DNA of 64,000 nucleotides from an uncultured Sphingomonas sp. (GTDB lineage: Bacteria > Pseudomonadota > Alphaproteobacteria > Sphingomonadales > Sphingomonadaceae), in contig NZ_CALMPA010000011.1 of the NCBI RefSeq assembly GCF_937871615.1, positions 62,001 through 126,000 on the forward strand. The letters are read 5' to 3'. A program made the translations under genes and the position numbers. Below are positions 15,630-24,746 of this stretch, piece by piece. The first letter of the stretch is position 1. Every line of letters begins with the position of its first letter. The notes below the pieces were generated by a model. The model worked only from the letters and a program-made list of their open reading frames with translations, was not told the DNA's origin and did no database searches.

Positions 15630-17345
15630 ATGGCCAACGCACTCGCTCCCAACAATCCGGTGATCCCCGAACGGTTCGCCAATCCGCTCCGGCAAATCCA
15701 GGGCGCGCTCGCGCAGCCCGCGGTGCGCCGCGCCGGCCCGATGGCGTTGCTGATCGGGCTGATCGGCGCGGCGGCGCTCGCCTGGGCGATGCTGTCGACG
15801 CCGCCGCAGAAAACGCTGTTTTCGGGGCTGGCGGATAGCGACAAGGCGGCGGTAACCTCCGCGCTCACCGCGGCGAACATCAAGAGCCGCGTCGACAGCG
15901 GCACCGACACGATCACCGTGGCGGAGGATGATTTTGCCCGCGCACGGATGCTGTTGGCGAGCCAGGGCCTGCCGAAGGCGACCCCCGCCGGCTATGCGAT
16001 CCTCGATCAATTGCCGATGGGCGTATCGCGCGCGGTGGAGGGCGAACGGCTGCGTCAGGCGCGTGAGACTGAACTTGCCCGATCGATTCAGGAAATCGAC
16101 ACGGTGGCGGAAGCGCGCGTCCACCTCGCCATGCCCGAATCGAGCGTGTTCGTGCGCGACAATGCCGCGCCATCAGCCTCGGTCGTGCTCAAGCTGCAAC
16201 CGGGGCGTTCGCTGAGCGACGCGCAGGTCGGCTCGATCATCAACCTCGTCGCCTCCTCGGTGCCGGGGATGAAGCCCGATAACGTCACGGTCGTCGATCA
16301 GATGGGCGGGCTGCTGTCCAAATCCGGCGGGCAGGACAGCAATGGCGGCGAACAGCGCATCCGCGTCCAGCGCCAGATCGAGGACAAATATCGCCAGCAG
16401 CTCATCCAGTTGCTCACGCCGCTGGTCGGTGCGGGGAATTTCACCGCCGAGGTGCAGGCCGACGTCAACCTCGACGAGACGCAGGCGACGCGCGAAAGCT
16501 ATGACAAGCAGGGCGCGCTCCGCGCCGAGGCCGGCAACTGGACGGGCAATCAGGCCGCCAACGGATCGCAGGCGCCCGGCGGCATCCCCGGCGCGCTCAG
16601 CAACACACCGCCGCCCGCCAGCACGCTCCAGAAGGCGCAGCCGGCAACGGGCGCGCAGCCGACGCCCGCCCCCTCGCCAGTGGCCGGCGGGCCTGCGCCG
16701 GATGCCAACAAGCAATCCGATCAATTCCAGCGCGCCTATGATCTGGGCAAGGAAGTCTCGGTCACGCGCGCCGCGCCGGGCGGGATCAAGCGCCTCTCGG
16801 TCGCCGTGCTGCTGCGCGAACCCGAGAAAGGCCGCCGCACCGCGATGGAAGTGGGCCAGATCACCGATCTGGTGAAATCGGCCGTGGGCTTCGATGCCAC
16901 GCGCAACGACAATGTGACGGTCATCAGCAAGAAGTTCGCCGATGCCACAACCGCTTCGACCGGCCCGAAATGGTATGACAATAGCTGGCTGCCGGTGATC
17001 GCGCGCAATCTTACCGCGATCGTCATCGCGCTGCTGGTGCTGCTGCTCGGCGTCCGCCCGCTGGTCAAGGCCCTGATGAAGAAGCGCGATGATGCTGGCG
17101 ACGGGCCGCGCGCGGCGCTCGGCGCGCCGATGGGCAGCGCAAGAGGCGAAGGCGGTATAGGTGGCGAAGGCGGCGAAAACGGCGAAGGTGCGGGCATAGC
17201 GGTGACCGATCCGGTCGGGATCGAGGATCTCGAGCGCGCGCGCGGCTATGAGGAACGGATCGGCGCGGTTCGCGGCTTCACGCGAGACAATCCCGCGCGG
17301 GCGGCGCTCGCCGTGCGCGACATGATCAAGGCCGACGCCCGGTGA
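15630..17345 (+). CDS. fliF: Flagellar MS-ring protein FliF
   Basis: FliF forms the MS ring, the base on which the rotor and export gate assemble. The 571-residue protein has a first membrane helix near residues 37-55 and the YscJ-like fold (TLFSGLADSDKAAVTSALTA). The ring-building motif includes VARVHLAMPE-like EARVHLAMPESSVFVRDNA. A Pro/Ala-rich linker lies near 310-360, a second membrane helix near 455-475, and the C-terminal tail binds FliG. It overlaps fliG by 4 bases. Confidence 0.97.
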   Translation: MANALAPNNPVIPERFANPLRQIQGALAQPAVRRAGPMALLIGLIGAAALAWAMLSTPPQKTLFSGLADSDKAAVTSALTAANIKSRVDSGTDTITVAEDDFARARMLLASQGLPKATPAGYAILDQLPMGVSRAVEGERLRQARETELARSIQEIDTVAEARVHLAMPESSVFVRDNAAPSASVVLKLQPGRSLSDAQVGSIINLVASSVPGMKPDNVTVVDQMGGLLSKSGGQDSNGGEQRIRVQRQIEDKYRQQLIQLLTPLVGAGNFTAEVQADVNLDETQATRESYDKQGALRAEAGNWTGNQAANGSQAPGGIPGALSNTPPPASTLQKAQPATGAQPTPAPSPVAGGPAPDANKQSDQFQRAYDLGKEVSVTRAAPGGIKRLSVAVLLREPEKGRRTAMEVGQITDLVKSAVGFDATRNDNVTVISKKFADATTASTGPKWYDNSWLPVIARNLTAIVIALLVLLLGVRPLVKALMKKRDDAGDGPRAALGAPMGSARGEGGIGGEGGENGEGAGIAVTDPVGIEDLERARGYEERIGAVRGFTRDNPARAALAVRDMIKADAR

Positions 17346-18373
17346 ACGCGCCCACCATCGCCCCTACCACCGCCATCGTCCGCAGCTTCAGCGGCATAGA
17401 ACGCGCTGCTGTGCTGATGATGCTCGTCGGGGAGGAGGAAGCCGCCGCCATCCTCCAGAAGCTGGAGCCCGACGAGGTGCGCCAGCTCGGCAAGGCGATG
17501 TTCACCGTAGCGGACGTCAGCGAGGCCGAGGTGGAGGGCGTGCTCGACGATTTCGTCGATCGCGCGCGCGATCGCACCGGCATCACCTTTGACCCGCGCC
17601 CCAAGATCGAGGCGGTGATGCACCGCGCGCTTGGCGCCGAAAAGGCCGATAGCGTGCTCGCCCGCATCACCCCGCCCGAAGCGGCGTGCGGGATCGACCT
17701 GCTCGACTGGCTCGACGCGGGTGAGATCGCCGCGATGATCGAGAAGGAGCATCCGCAGATCGCCGCCGTGCTGATCGCCAATCTCGATCCGTCGGTGGGC
17801 AGTCAGGTGCTCGAATTGCTGCCGGGCGCCGTGCAGCCCGAAATCCTGCATCGCATCGCCAAACTCGGCCCGATCACGCCGGAGGCGGTGGACACCCTGC
17901 GCACGATGCTCGCCAACCGCAGCGTATCGAACCAACAGGCCACCCAGGTGCAGCTCGGCGGCACGCGCGAGGCGGCGAAGATCCTGCAAGGCGCGCGCAA
18001 AGCGACCGAACAGCGCGTGATGCCCAAGCTGTTCAAGCTCGACAAGGAAACCGCCAAGGCGATCGAGGAGGCGATGTTCGTGTTCGACAATCTACTCGAC
18101 ATGGACGACAAGAATCTCGGCACGCTGATCCGCAATATCGACGGCGACATCCTGACCCGCGCGCTGAAGGGCGTGGACGAGGCGGCGCGCACGCGCTTCC
18201 TCGGCTGCATGTCGGCACGCGCGGCGGACGGCATCCGCGACGAGATGGAGGCACGCGGCCCGATGAAACTCTCCGAGGTGCTGGATGCGCAGAAGGCGAT
18301 CATCCAGATCGCGCGCAATCTGGCGAAGGACGGCACGATCATGATGGGCGCGGGCGAGGACGATTATGTCTGA
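17342..18373 (+). CDS. fliG: Flagellar rotor switch protein FliG
   Basis: FliG is the torque-bearing switch subunit between the MS ring and FliM. The 343-residue protein has the N-terminal domain (GIERAAVLMMLVGEEEAAAI), the middle EHPQIAAVLIANLDPSVG motif and a C-terminal charged helix region (FVFDNLLDMDDKNLGTLIRN, then GVDEAARTRFLGCMSARAAD). Overlaps with fliF and fliH support co-translation. Confidence 0.97.
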   Translation: MNAPTIAPTTAIVRSFSGIERAAVLMMLVGEEEAAAILQKLEPDEVRQLGKAMFTVADVSEAEVEGVLDDFVDRARDRTGITFDPRPKIEAVMHRALGAEKADSVLARITPPEAACGIDLLDWLDAGEIAAMIEKEHPQIAAVLIANLDPSVGSQVLELLPGAVQPEILHRIAKLGPITPEAVDTLRTMLANRSVSNQQATQVQLGGTREAAKILQGARKATEQRVMPKLFKLDKETAKAIEEAMFVFDNLLDMDDKNLGTLIRNIDGDILTRALKGVDEAARTRFLGCMSARAADGIRDEMEARGPMKLSEVLDAQKAIIQIARNLAKDGTIMMGAGEDDYV

Positions 18374-19115
18374 GCCGGCACGCGGTTTCGTCGCGGGGCT
18401 TTCCGCACGGCACAACGATGCGGCGGTGCGGCTGCGCCGCGTGCTCTCGGAGCGCCCGGCGGGTTTTGCGCCGGCCGATCTGATCGACCGGATCGAACAT
18501 GCGTTCGGCACGCCCGCCGCGCGCCAGCCAGGCGGCTACACCCCCGCCAGCCGCGATCCGGCACCCACCGAAGAATGGGATTTGGTCGAACCCGATGCCG
18601 AACCCGCGCCGTTCCTCGATCCGATCGAGGCCGCGCGGCAAGCGGGCCATGAACAGGGCCTTGCCGCCGCGCGCGCCGAACAGGGCGAAGCGGCGGAGCG
18701 CGATCGCGCGATGCTCGCCCGGCTGATCGAGGCGCTGCGATCGGATGCGCGGATCGACCGCGAGCGGCTGGCACGCCAGCTTCGCCAGACCGTGCTGCAT
18801 CTGGTATCGCGGATCGTGGGGGAGGCGGATATCTCGGGCGAATTGCTCGGCGCGCGCGTCAGCGCCGCGAGCGATCTGATCGCCGAGGCCAGCGAAAGCG
18901 CGGTGCTGCGCGTCAACCCCGCCGATATGGCGCTGATCGCCGGGCATCTGCCCTCGACGATCGCCCCGATCGGCGACACAGGGATAGCACGCGGCAGCTT
19001 CGTGCTGGAAGCCGCATCAACGATCGTTGAGGACGGGCCGGAACTGTGGCTCGAACAACTCGCGCGGACGCTGGACAAGGTGGCGGTGCCGGCCTTTTCG
19101 CCCGCGAACGACTGA
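18366..19115 (+). CDS. fliH: Flagellar export ATPase regulator FliH
   Basis: FliH binds and controls the FliI ATPase and links it to the C ring. The 249-residue protein has a variable N-terminus and a central helix with small-residue repeats (AARQAGHEQGLAAARAEQGE). The C-terminal domain contains RQLRQTVLHLVSRIVGEADI and LRVNPADMALIAGHL. The call rests on this layout and on its place between fliG and fliI. It overlaps fliG by 8 bases. Confidence 0.88.
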   Translation: MSEPARGFVAGLSARHNDAAVRLRRVLSERPAGFAPADLIDRIEHAFGTPAARQPGGYTPASRDPAPTEEWDLVEPDAEPAPFLDPIEAARQAGHEQGLAAARAEQGEAAERDRAMLARLIEALRSDARIDRERLARQLRQTVLHLVSRIVGEADISGELLGARVSAASDLIAEASESAVLRVNPADMALIAGHLPSTIAPIGDTGIARGSFVLEAASTIVEDGPELWLEQLARTLDKVAVPAFSPAND

Positions 19116-19122
19116 CGCCGCG

Positions 19123-20451
19123 ATGCTCAACGGCTTCACCGACGATTATCTTGCCGCACTGGCCCCTGGCGATTTCCATCCGGCACCGAAAGTATCGGGG
19201 CGGCTCGCCTCGTTCGACGGGCTGCTGATGGAAGCGATCGGGCTGAACCTTCCGGTCGGCACCGTCTGCCAGGTCGGCGAACGCGCAGGCTCGGTCGAGG
19301 CCGAGGTGATCGGTTTCCGCAACGGGCGCACGCTGCTGATGAACCTTGGCGGCCCGGCGCCGCTTCTTCCCCATGCGCCGGTGCGCCCGATCGGCCCGCC
19401 CGGCGAGGCGGAGGTGGGCAAGGCGCTGCTTGGCCGCGTCGTCGATGGCGCGGGGCGCCCGATCGACGGGCTTGGCGCGATTCGCGGGGCGGGGGCGTGG
19501 CCGCTCGCCGGAAAGCTGCAATCGCCGCTCGATCGCGGGCGCGTGCTCCATCCGCTCGACGTGGGCGTGCGCGCGATCAACGGGCTGCTCACGATCGGCA
19601 AGGGCCAGCGCATCGGCATCATGGCCGGATCGGGCGTCGGCAAATCCGTGCTGCTCGGCATGATGGTGCGCGCGGCGAAAGCGGATGTGATCGTCATCGG
19701 CCTGATCGGCGAGCGCAGCCGCGAAGTGGCCGACTTCCTCGAAACCAAGGTGGCCGGAGACGCGCGCGCCAAGAGCGTCGTCGTCGCGGTGCCCGCTAAT
19801 CACTCGCCGGTGCTGCGCATTCGTGGCGCGCTGCGCGCCACCGCCATCGCCGAAGCCTTTCGCGCCGAGGGCAAGGACGTGCTGCTCATCATGGATTCGC
19901 TGACCCGCGTGGCGCACGCCGGGCGCGAGATCGGGCTGGCGCTGGGCGAGCCGGCGTCGGCGCGCGGCTATCCGCCGTCGGCCATCGCGATGCTGCCCAA
20001 TCTGATCGAACGCGCCGGCACCGACGTGGCATCCGGCGGCTCGATCACCGCGATCTACACCGTGCTGGCCGATGGCGACGACGGCAATGATCCCGTGGTC
20101 GATTCGGCGCGCTCGATCCTCGACGGGCATATCGTGCTGAGCCGCCAGCTTGCCGAACGCGCCGTCTATCCCGCGATCGACGTATCCAAATCGGTGAGCC
20201 GGGTGATGACCGATATCGGCACGCCCGCGCATCTCCATGCCGCGCGCGTGCTGCGCCGTCATCTCGCCACCTATGAGGAAAATCGCGATCTGGTGTTGAT
20301 GGGCGCCTATCGCAGCGGCAGCGATCCCGAGATCGACGCGGCTATCGCCTATCACCCCGCCGTGATGGAATTCGTGCGACAGGATGCCGATGCGATCATC
20401 CCGCTGGAGGATGCGGTGGCCGAGCTTACCGGCGTGTTCGGCGATGGCTAG
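19123..20451 (+). CDS. fliI: Flagellar export ATPase FliI
   Basis: FliI is the hexameric ATPase that unfolds export substrates. I start it at ATG 19123 (MLNGFTDDYLAALAPGDFHP), 7 bases after fliH; a longer frame begins inside fliH. The 442 residues include Walker A GIMAGSGVGKSVLLG, Walker B DVLLIMDSLTRVAHA and the signature ALGEPASARGYPPS. Its length and motifs match FliI, and I see no sign of the F1 beta DELSEED segment. Confidence 0.96.
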   Translation: MLNGFTDDYLAALAPGDFHPAPKVSGRLASFDGLLMEAIGLNLPVGTVCQVGERAGSVEAEVIGFRNGRTLLMNLGGPAPLLPHAPVRPIGPPGEAEVGKALLGRVVDGAGRPIDGLGAIRGAGAWPLAGKLQSPLDRGRVLHPLDVGVRAINGLLTIGKGQRIGIMAGSGVGKSVLLGMMVRAAKADVIVIGLIGERSREVADFLETKVAGDARAKSVVVAVPANHSPVLRIRGALRATAIAEAFRAEGKDVLLIMDSLTRVAHAGREIGLALGEPASARGYPPSAIAMLPNLIERAGTDVASGGSITAIYTVLADGDDGNDPVVDSARSILDGHIVLSRQLAERAVYPAIDVSKSVSRVMTDIGTPAHLHAARVLRRHLATYEENRDLVLMGAYRSGSDPEIDAAIAYHPAVMEFVRQDADAIIPLEDAVAELTGVFGDG

Positions 20452-20543
20452 GCCTGTGCCGCCCCGCTCCCTCACCCCGCCTATCGCAGCGCATCCTGAT
20501 CGGGAGGCGGGGTGGTGGAGCAGGCCCGCGCCGTTCGTCAATA

Positions 20544-20963
20544 ATGGCTGACGCGAAGAAACTTGCCCGCGTCCTCAGGGTGCGGACGCTGCAACTGGGG
20601 CTGGCGCAGGCGCAGGAGGTGCGGCTGCGCGAAACCCACGCGCATGAGGCGGCCTTGTCCTCGCGCATCGCGCGGCTCGCGGCGGATGTCGCGCCGACCG
20701 CCGACAGCGCCGCGGGCGTCTCGCTCGCGGCGGCGGCCTATTATCGCGAGCGGCTGCATCGCTCCGCCGAAACCGCCGCCAACCGTGTCCGCACCGCCGA
20801 GGTGGAAGCCGAGCGCGCTGCGGAGGCGACCCGCGCCGCGAAACGCGATCAGAGCGCGGTGGAGAAACTGATCGCCCGCGCCGAGACCGCCGCGGTGCTG
20901 CGCGAGATCGGCAAGCTGCGCGACGCGCCGCCGACACGGAAAGTTCGGCACGATCCTTGCTAA
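20544..20963 (+). CDS. fliJ: FliJ-like coiled-coil export protein
   Basis: FliJ is a coiled-coil escort in the ATPase complex. The 139 residues are almost wholly helical and Ala/Arg/Glu-rich, for example QLGLAQAQEVRLRETHAHEA and AETAANRVRTAEVEAERAAE. Homology is weak, as for most FliJ proteins, so position after fliI and size carry the call. A 92-base gap follows fliI with nothing recognisable. The 3' end of the gene overlaps a sigma-54 promoter for fliK. Confidence 0.7.
   Translation: MADAKKLARVLRVRTLQLGLAQAQEVRLRETHAHEAALSSRIARLAADVAPTADSAAGVSLAAAAYYRERLHRSAETAANRVRTAEVEAERAAEATRAAKRDQSAVEKLIARAETAAVLREIGKLRDAPPTRKVRHDPC
20946..20961 (+). promoter_or_regulatory. Sigma-54 promoter of the fliK-flhB operon, inside the fliJ 3' end
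   Basis: The site CGGCACG-ATCC-TTGCT runs into the fliJ stop codon. It departs from the consensus only at the first T. The predicted start is 20972, which is 20 or 32 bases before the two possible fliK start codons. Confidence 0.82.
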
Positions 20964-20991
20964 ATGATCTGCGAGGGGCCGACCCTCCGGG

Positions 20992-22569
20992 ATGCAGGGG
21001 CTCATGACCGCAGTTTCAAATCTGGCGCCAGCCATCGTAAAGCCCGGCAATCCCGTGGCGCCGCCCGGCGTCGCGCCATCGGGCGCGGCGTTTCCGGCCC
21101 TGCTCGCCCTCTCACCGGAAACACCGGAAGACGCGCCGCCCGCCCGGCAGGACGATGCCGCGCCCGGCAAGGATTTGCCGGATGCGGGCGATCTCGCCTG
21201 GATCGCGCCTGCGCTCATCATGTTGCCGGCCACCCCGATCGCGCCGACGGGTGCCGTGCCAGACGCCGCTGCCGCCGCGCCCATCGCCACCGCTGGCGGG
21301 CGCCCGGAAATACGCGAGCCGGCGCTGCCCGCTTCGCCACAGCCCGATGGCGATCCGGCGCCGGTGGCAAACGCGGGCGCCGGATCGCCGGTGGCGGCAG
21401 CCGGATCGCTGGTTGCTGGCGTTCCGCGCCCCGCCGATACGGTGCCCGAGGCAGCGGATGCGCCGGTCGGGCGTGTCGCTGCCGCGCGAAACGTCGCCGC
21501 CGAGCGGATCGCGATCGCCCCGTCCATGGTACGTGCCGGCCAGACCGCGACGCCAATCACATCCGCCGCGCCAGACGCCGCACCGCAGCGCGAAGCCGTG
21601 CAGCCGATCACGATTGCGCCGCTGGCGATGTATCCCGGCGTGGTCGCCGCTCCTGAAGACGCGTCGCGGAATGCCGCCGGTCTGCCGGTCCTGCCCGCCG
21701 CGATTCCCGCGTCAGCCGCCCATGCCGGGCCAACGGCTCCTGCGCCGCAACCCACGCGAGGCATAACCCCGGTTGCCGGGCCGGGGGGCACGGCGGAACC
21801 GCCGCCAGCCCCTATGGCACCAGCCGTCGCCGGCGCGGTCACGGTCACCGCGCGGCCTTCCGCCATGCCGCCGATCGAGATCGAAGCGCCGACCGTTCCT
21901 GCTGGGCAAGCACGCGCCACAGCGCCGCGCCCGGTCGCCAGCCCCGCCGCCATCGCCGTCGCGATTGCACCGCCCGCGCCGCCCGCACCCACCCCGCTCG
22001 CGCGGATCGCGCCCGCCGCGCAGGTCTTCGCCGCCGCGATCCAGCGTGCCAGCGCCGATGATCGCGCGACGACCGCGCCCCAGCCCGCGCTTGCCGCGAT
22101 CGCGCTCGGCACCGATGATGCGCTTCACGCCGTCTCCGCGCTCGTCGATCCGCGCCATGCCGCGATTGATCTGAAGCAGGATGACTGGCCCGGCCAGATG
22201 ATCCAGCGGATCGAGGCGCTGCGCGATGCCGTCAACGCCAACGACAGCAGCATCCGGCTGATCCCCGATGCGCTGGGCAAGATCGACGTGGCGCTGAAGC
22301 GCGAGGGGGACGGCGTTTCCGTCCGCCTCGTCGCGCACCAGCCCGAAACGCGTCAGATACTGGCCGATGCGCAACCGCGCCTGATCGAACTCGCCGAGGC
22401 GCGCGGGCTGAAGCTATCCACCGCGACCGGGGGCACCGCCGACACCGGCGGGCAGGCCATGCCGCAACAACAGCAGCAGCAACCCCGCGCACAGCAAGCC
22501 GCCGCTCCGGCGCACCGCACGCCGACACCAGCCGACGACACAAACATGACCGATGATCGCATCGCCTGA
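20992..22569 (+). CDS. fliK: Hook-length control protein FliK
   Basis: FliK measures hook length and switches export specificity. The 525-residue protein has a long Ala/Pro-rich ruler region (about residues 1-380) and a globular C-terminal domain with the hook-length signature: QMIQRIEALRDAVNANDSSI, then LIPDALGKIDVALKREGDGV and VRLVAHQPETRQILADAQ. It ends in a Gln-rich stretch. The start may instead be ATG 21004, which has an AGGGG just upstream. It heads the operon fliKLMNOPQR-flhB. Confidence 0.9.
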   Translation: MQGLMTAVSNLAPAIVKPGNPVAPPGVAPSGAAFPALLALSPETPEDAPPARQDDAAPGKDLPDAGDLAWIAPALIMLPATPIAPTGAVPDAAAAAPIATAGGRPEIREPALPASPQPDGDPAPVANAGAGSPVAAAGSLVAGVPRPADTVPEAADAPVGRVAAARNVAAERIAIAPSMVRAGQTATPITSAAPDAAPQREAVQPITIAPLAMYPGVVAAPEDASRNAAGLPVLPAAIPASAAHAGPTAPAPQPTRGITPVAGPGGTAEPPPAPMAPAVAGAVTVTARPSAMPPIEIEAPTVPAGQARATAPRPVASPAAIAVAIAPPAPPAPTPLARIAPAAQVFAAAIQRASADDRATTAPQPALAAIALGTDDALHAVSALVDPRHAAIDLKQDDWPGQMIQRIEALRDAVNANDSSIRLIPDALGKIDVALKREGDGVSVRLVAHQPETRQILADAQPRLIELAEARGLKLSTATGGTADTGGQAMPQQQQQQPRAQQAAAPAHRTPTPADDTNMTDDRIA

Positions 22570-22586
22570 ATCCCGAGGACAATGAC

Positions 22587-23225
22587 ATGAGCGATACCGA
22601 AACCACGCCCGCCGCCGCCCCCGCCAAGCCCAAGGGCAAGCTGCCGAAGATCATCATGCTGGTCGTCGGCGTATTGGTGCTGATCGGCGGCGGAATCGGC
22701 GCGGGCCTCTATGCGGCAGGCTCCGGCCTGATCGGTGGCAAGAGCGCGAAAGCCGGGCCTGCCGGGCCGCGCCTTGTTCCCAAGAGCGAACAGAAGCACC
22801 CCGGCGAAGGCAAGGAGGGAGGCGGGCATGGCGGCGGCGAGAGCGCCGAGGCCAAGCCCGCCGAGGATCACGGAATGCCCACGCCCGCGGGCGAAGGCGG
22901 CGAACGCTATGCCTCCAATTACTATGCGATGGAGAAGGATTTCACCGCCAACCTGCAGGATTCGGTGCACTTCCTCCAGGTCGGCATCGCGATCTCCACG
23001 CCCTATGACGACACTGTCATCCGCAACCTCAAGACCAACGATATCGCGGTGCGCTCCGCCGTGCTGATGACATTGGGCGATACCAGCGAGGATCAGGTGT
23101 TCACTTCCGAAGGCAAGCAGGCGCTAGCGAAGCGGCTGGCGGTGGCGATCAACCGGGTTCTTAAGGAAAAGGAAGGATTCGGCGGCGTTGGTAACGTCTA
23201 CTTTACCAATTTCGTTGTTCAGTGA
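22587..23225 (+). CDS. fliL: Flagellar basal body protein FliL
   Basis: FliL surrounds the stator and supports torque. The 212-residue protein has one membrane helix near residues 17-45 (LPKIIMLVVGVLVLIGGGIG). A long Gly/Lys-rich linker near 60-105 is unusual, and the periplasmic domain has DSVHFLQVGIAISTPYDDTV and ALAKRLAVAINRVLKEKEGF. It lies 17 bases after fliK and 6 before fliM. Confidence 0.92.
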   Translation: MSDTETTPAAAPAKPKGKLPKIIMLVVGVLVLIGGGIGAGLYAAGSGLIGGKSAKAGPAGPRLVPKSEQKHPGEGKEGGGHGGGESAEAKPAEDHGMPTPAGEGGERYASNYYAMEKDFTANLQDSVHFLQVGIAISTPYDDTVIRNLKTNDIAVRSAVLMTLGDTSEDQVFTSEGKQALAKRLAVAINRVLKEKEGFGGVGNVYFTNFVVQ

Positions 23226-23231
23226 GCAGGC

Positions 23232-24170
23232 ATGGTTAACGCCGCTTCACCTTCCGACGCCGAACGTCGCGAGCGCGCCCGCAGCGAAACCGTCCAACCG
23301 GGCGGCCTCGGGCAGGCGAAGCTCAATCCGTTCGGCGATCTGCACACGTTGCAGCATCTCTCCACGCGCCTCGCGCGGAGCCTGCGCGGCGTGTTCGAGC
23401 CGCTGCTGCGGCAAGAGGTGAGGACATGGGCGGAGCCGCTGATGGTCCAGCGTTTCGCCGATTACCGGCTCGAACGCCCCGATCTGCTCACCGCATGGCT
23501 GCCGCTCGGCATGGACGATCGCACCGCCTTGTGCGTGTTCGATGGCCGATTCGTGCTGGAACTGCTCGATCTGTTCTTCGGCGGGGTCGGCTATGCGCCG
23601 CCTGAACTGCCGCTTGAATTCACCCCCGCCGCCGAAGCGATGGTGGCCCGGCTGGGCGAGATGATCGCGCCGCCGCTCGCCGCCGCCTGGGAGCCGCTGG
23701 CCCGCGTTTCCTTCACCGTCGGGCGGTGCGAGGGCAATGCCGCGATGCTCACCAATATCGAGGCGGACGACGCGATGATCGTCACCCGCTTCGGCATCGC
23801 GCACGGCGCGGCGCGCCCGGTGTTCGTCGATCTCGTCTATCCCGTTTCCGCGCTGAAGCCGCACGGCACCGCGCTGACCGGCAAGGTCGTCGCCAAGGCA
23901 GCGGAGCAGGATGCGCAATGGACCGCGGCGCTGACGCGCGCGGCGATGCAGGTGCGCTTTCCCGTCCGCTCCGTGCTGGCGGAGCCGGTTATCAGCCTCG
24001 CCAGGCTGATGGAATTGCAGCCCGGCGACGTGATCCCGATCCACTTCACCAACGACGTGCCGGTGATGGTCGGCAACGACCGGCTCGGCACCGGCACGGT
24101 CGGCACCGCCAACGGCCATGCCGCGATCCGGCTTACCAAACTCGCGAGCCTTGAAGGAATCATCGCATGA
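23232..24170 (+). CDS. fliM: Flagellar motor switch protein FliM, without the CheY-binding N-terminus
   Basis: FliM forms the C ring with FliG and FliN. The 312-residue protein has the middle domain (LELLDLFFGGVGYAPPELPL, then FTPAAEAMVARLGEMIAPPL) and the C-terminal SpoA domain (ISLARLMELQPGDVIPIHFT). The first 30 residues (MVNAASPSDAERRERARSE) show no EIDxLL-type motif, which in most FliM proteins binds phospho-CheY. The start is supported by spacing from fliL. It overlaps fliN by 4 bases. Confidence 0.92.
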   Translation: MVNAASPSDAERRERARSETVQPGGLGQAKLNPFGDLHTLQHLSTRLARSLRGVFEPLLRQEVRTWAEPLMVQRFADYRLERPDLLTAWLPLGMDDRTALCVFDGRFVLELLDLFFGGVGYAPPELPLEFTPAAEAMVARLGEMIAPPLAAAWEPLARVSFTVGRCEGNAAMLTNIEADDAMIVTRFGIAHGAARPVFVDLVYPVSALKPHGTALTGKVVAKAAEQDAQWTAALTRAAMQVRFPVRSVLAEPVISLARLMELQPGDVIPIHFTNDVPVMVGNDRLGTGTVGTANGHAAIRLTKLASLEGIIA

Positions 24171-24469
24171 ATGACATGACGGGCGCCTTCCCGGCCGATC
24201 CCGACGCTTCCGGCGCGGTCGCCGCCAATTTCCGGCTGCTGCAGGATGTCGACGTCAAGCTGACGGTCGAGATCGGCTCGACCCAGCTCACGCTGCGCGA
24301 ATTGCTGGCACTCGGCGAATCGAGCGTGATCGAGCTTGATCGCCAGGCCAACGAACTGCTCGAAGTGTTCGTCAACGGCACGCTGATCGGGCGCGGCGAG
24401 GTGGTGACGGTGGGCGAGCGTTTCGGCGTGCGCATGACCGAACTGGTCAACCCCGAGAAGCGCGGCTGA
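24167..24469 (+). CDS. fliN: Flagellar motor switch protein FliN
   Basis: FliN is the small C-ring subunit that also docks the FliH-FliI complex. The 100-residue protein has the SpoA domain: LQDVDVKLTVEIGSTQLTLR, then LGESSVIELDRQANELLEVF and GRGEVVTVGERFGVRMTEL. Length and motifs are typical. It overlaps fliM by 4 bases and lies 7 bases before fliO. Confidence 0.96.
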   Translation: MNDMTGAFPADPDASGAVAANFRLLQDVDVKLTVEIGSTQLTLRELLALGESSVIELDRQANELLEVFVNGTLIGRGEVVTVGERFGVRMTELVNPEKRG

Positions 24470-24476
24470 ACGCGCG

Positions 24477-24746
24477 ATGATGTGGTCCTACATCCTGAAG
24501 CTGGTCATCCTGCTGCCGCTGGTGTGCGGGCTGATGATCGGCTCGCTCTATCTGTGGCGCCGGCTGGAAAGCCGGATGCCGGGCAAATCGCCGACGCGGA
24601 TGATCGCGGTGCGCGAGACGATGATGATCTCGCCCAGCGTCAAGCTCGCGGTGGTCGATTTCGAGGGGAGCCGGCTGCTCGTGTCTGTCGGGCGCGGCGG
24701 CGTCTCGCTGATCGACAAGACGCACGCGCGGAGTGACATCGCATGA
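24477..24746 (+). CDS. fliO: Flagellar biosynthesis protein FliO
   Basis: FliO is a scaffold for FliP assembly in the export gate. The 89-residue protein has one N-terminal membrane helix ([19 protein letters not shown]) and a short cytoplasmic domain with [20 protein letters not shown]. The family diverges fast, so the place between fliN and fliP carries weight. It overlaps fliP by 4 bases. Confidence 0.82.
   Translation: MMWSYILKLVILLPLVCGLMIGSLYLWRRLESRMPGKSPTRMIAVRETMMISPSVKLAVVDFEGSRLLVSVGRGGVSLIDKTHARSDIA

Noticed and set aside
18913-20541. Open frame of 542 codons on the minus strand opposite fliI
   Set aside because: It is the antisense shadow of fliI and fliH, with no recognisable motif and biased His/Arg/Asp content.
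20538-22112. Ala/Gly-rich frame of 524 codons on the minus strand opposite fliK
   Set aside because: fliK has a recognised C-terminal domain and a promoter. The antisense frame is a low-complexity mirror of its Ala/Pro-rich coding sequence.
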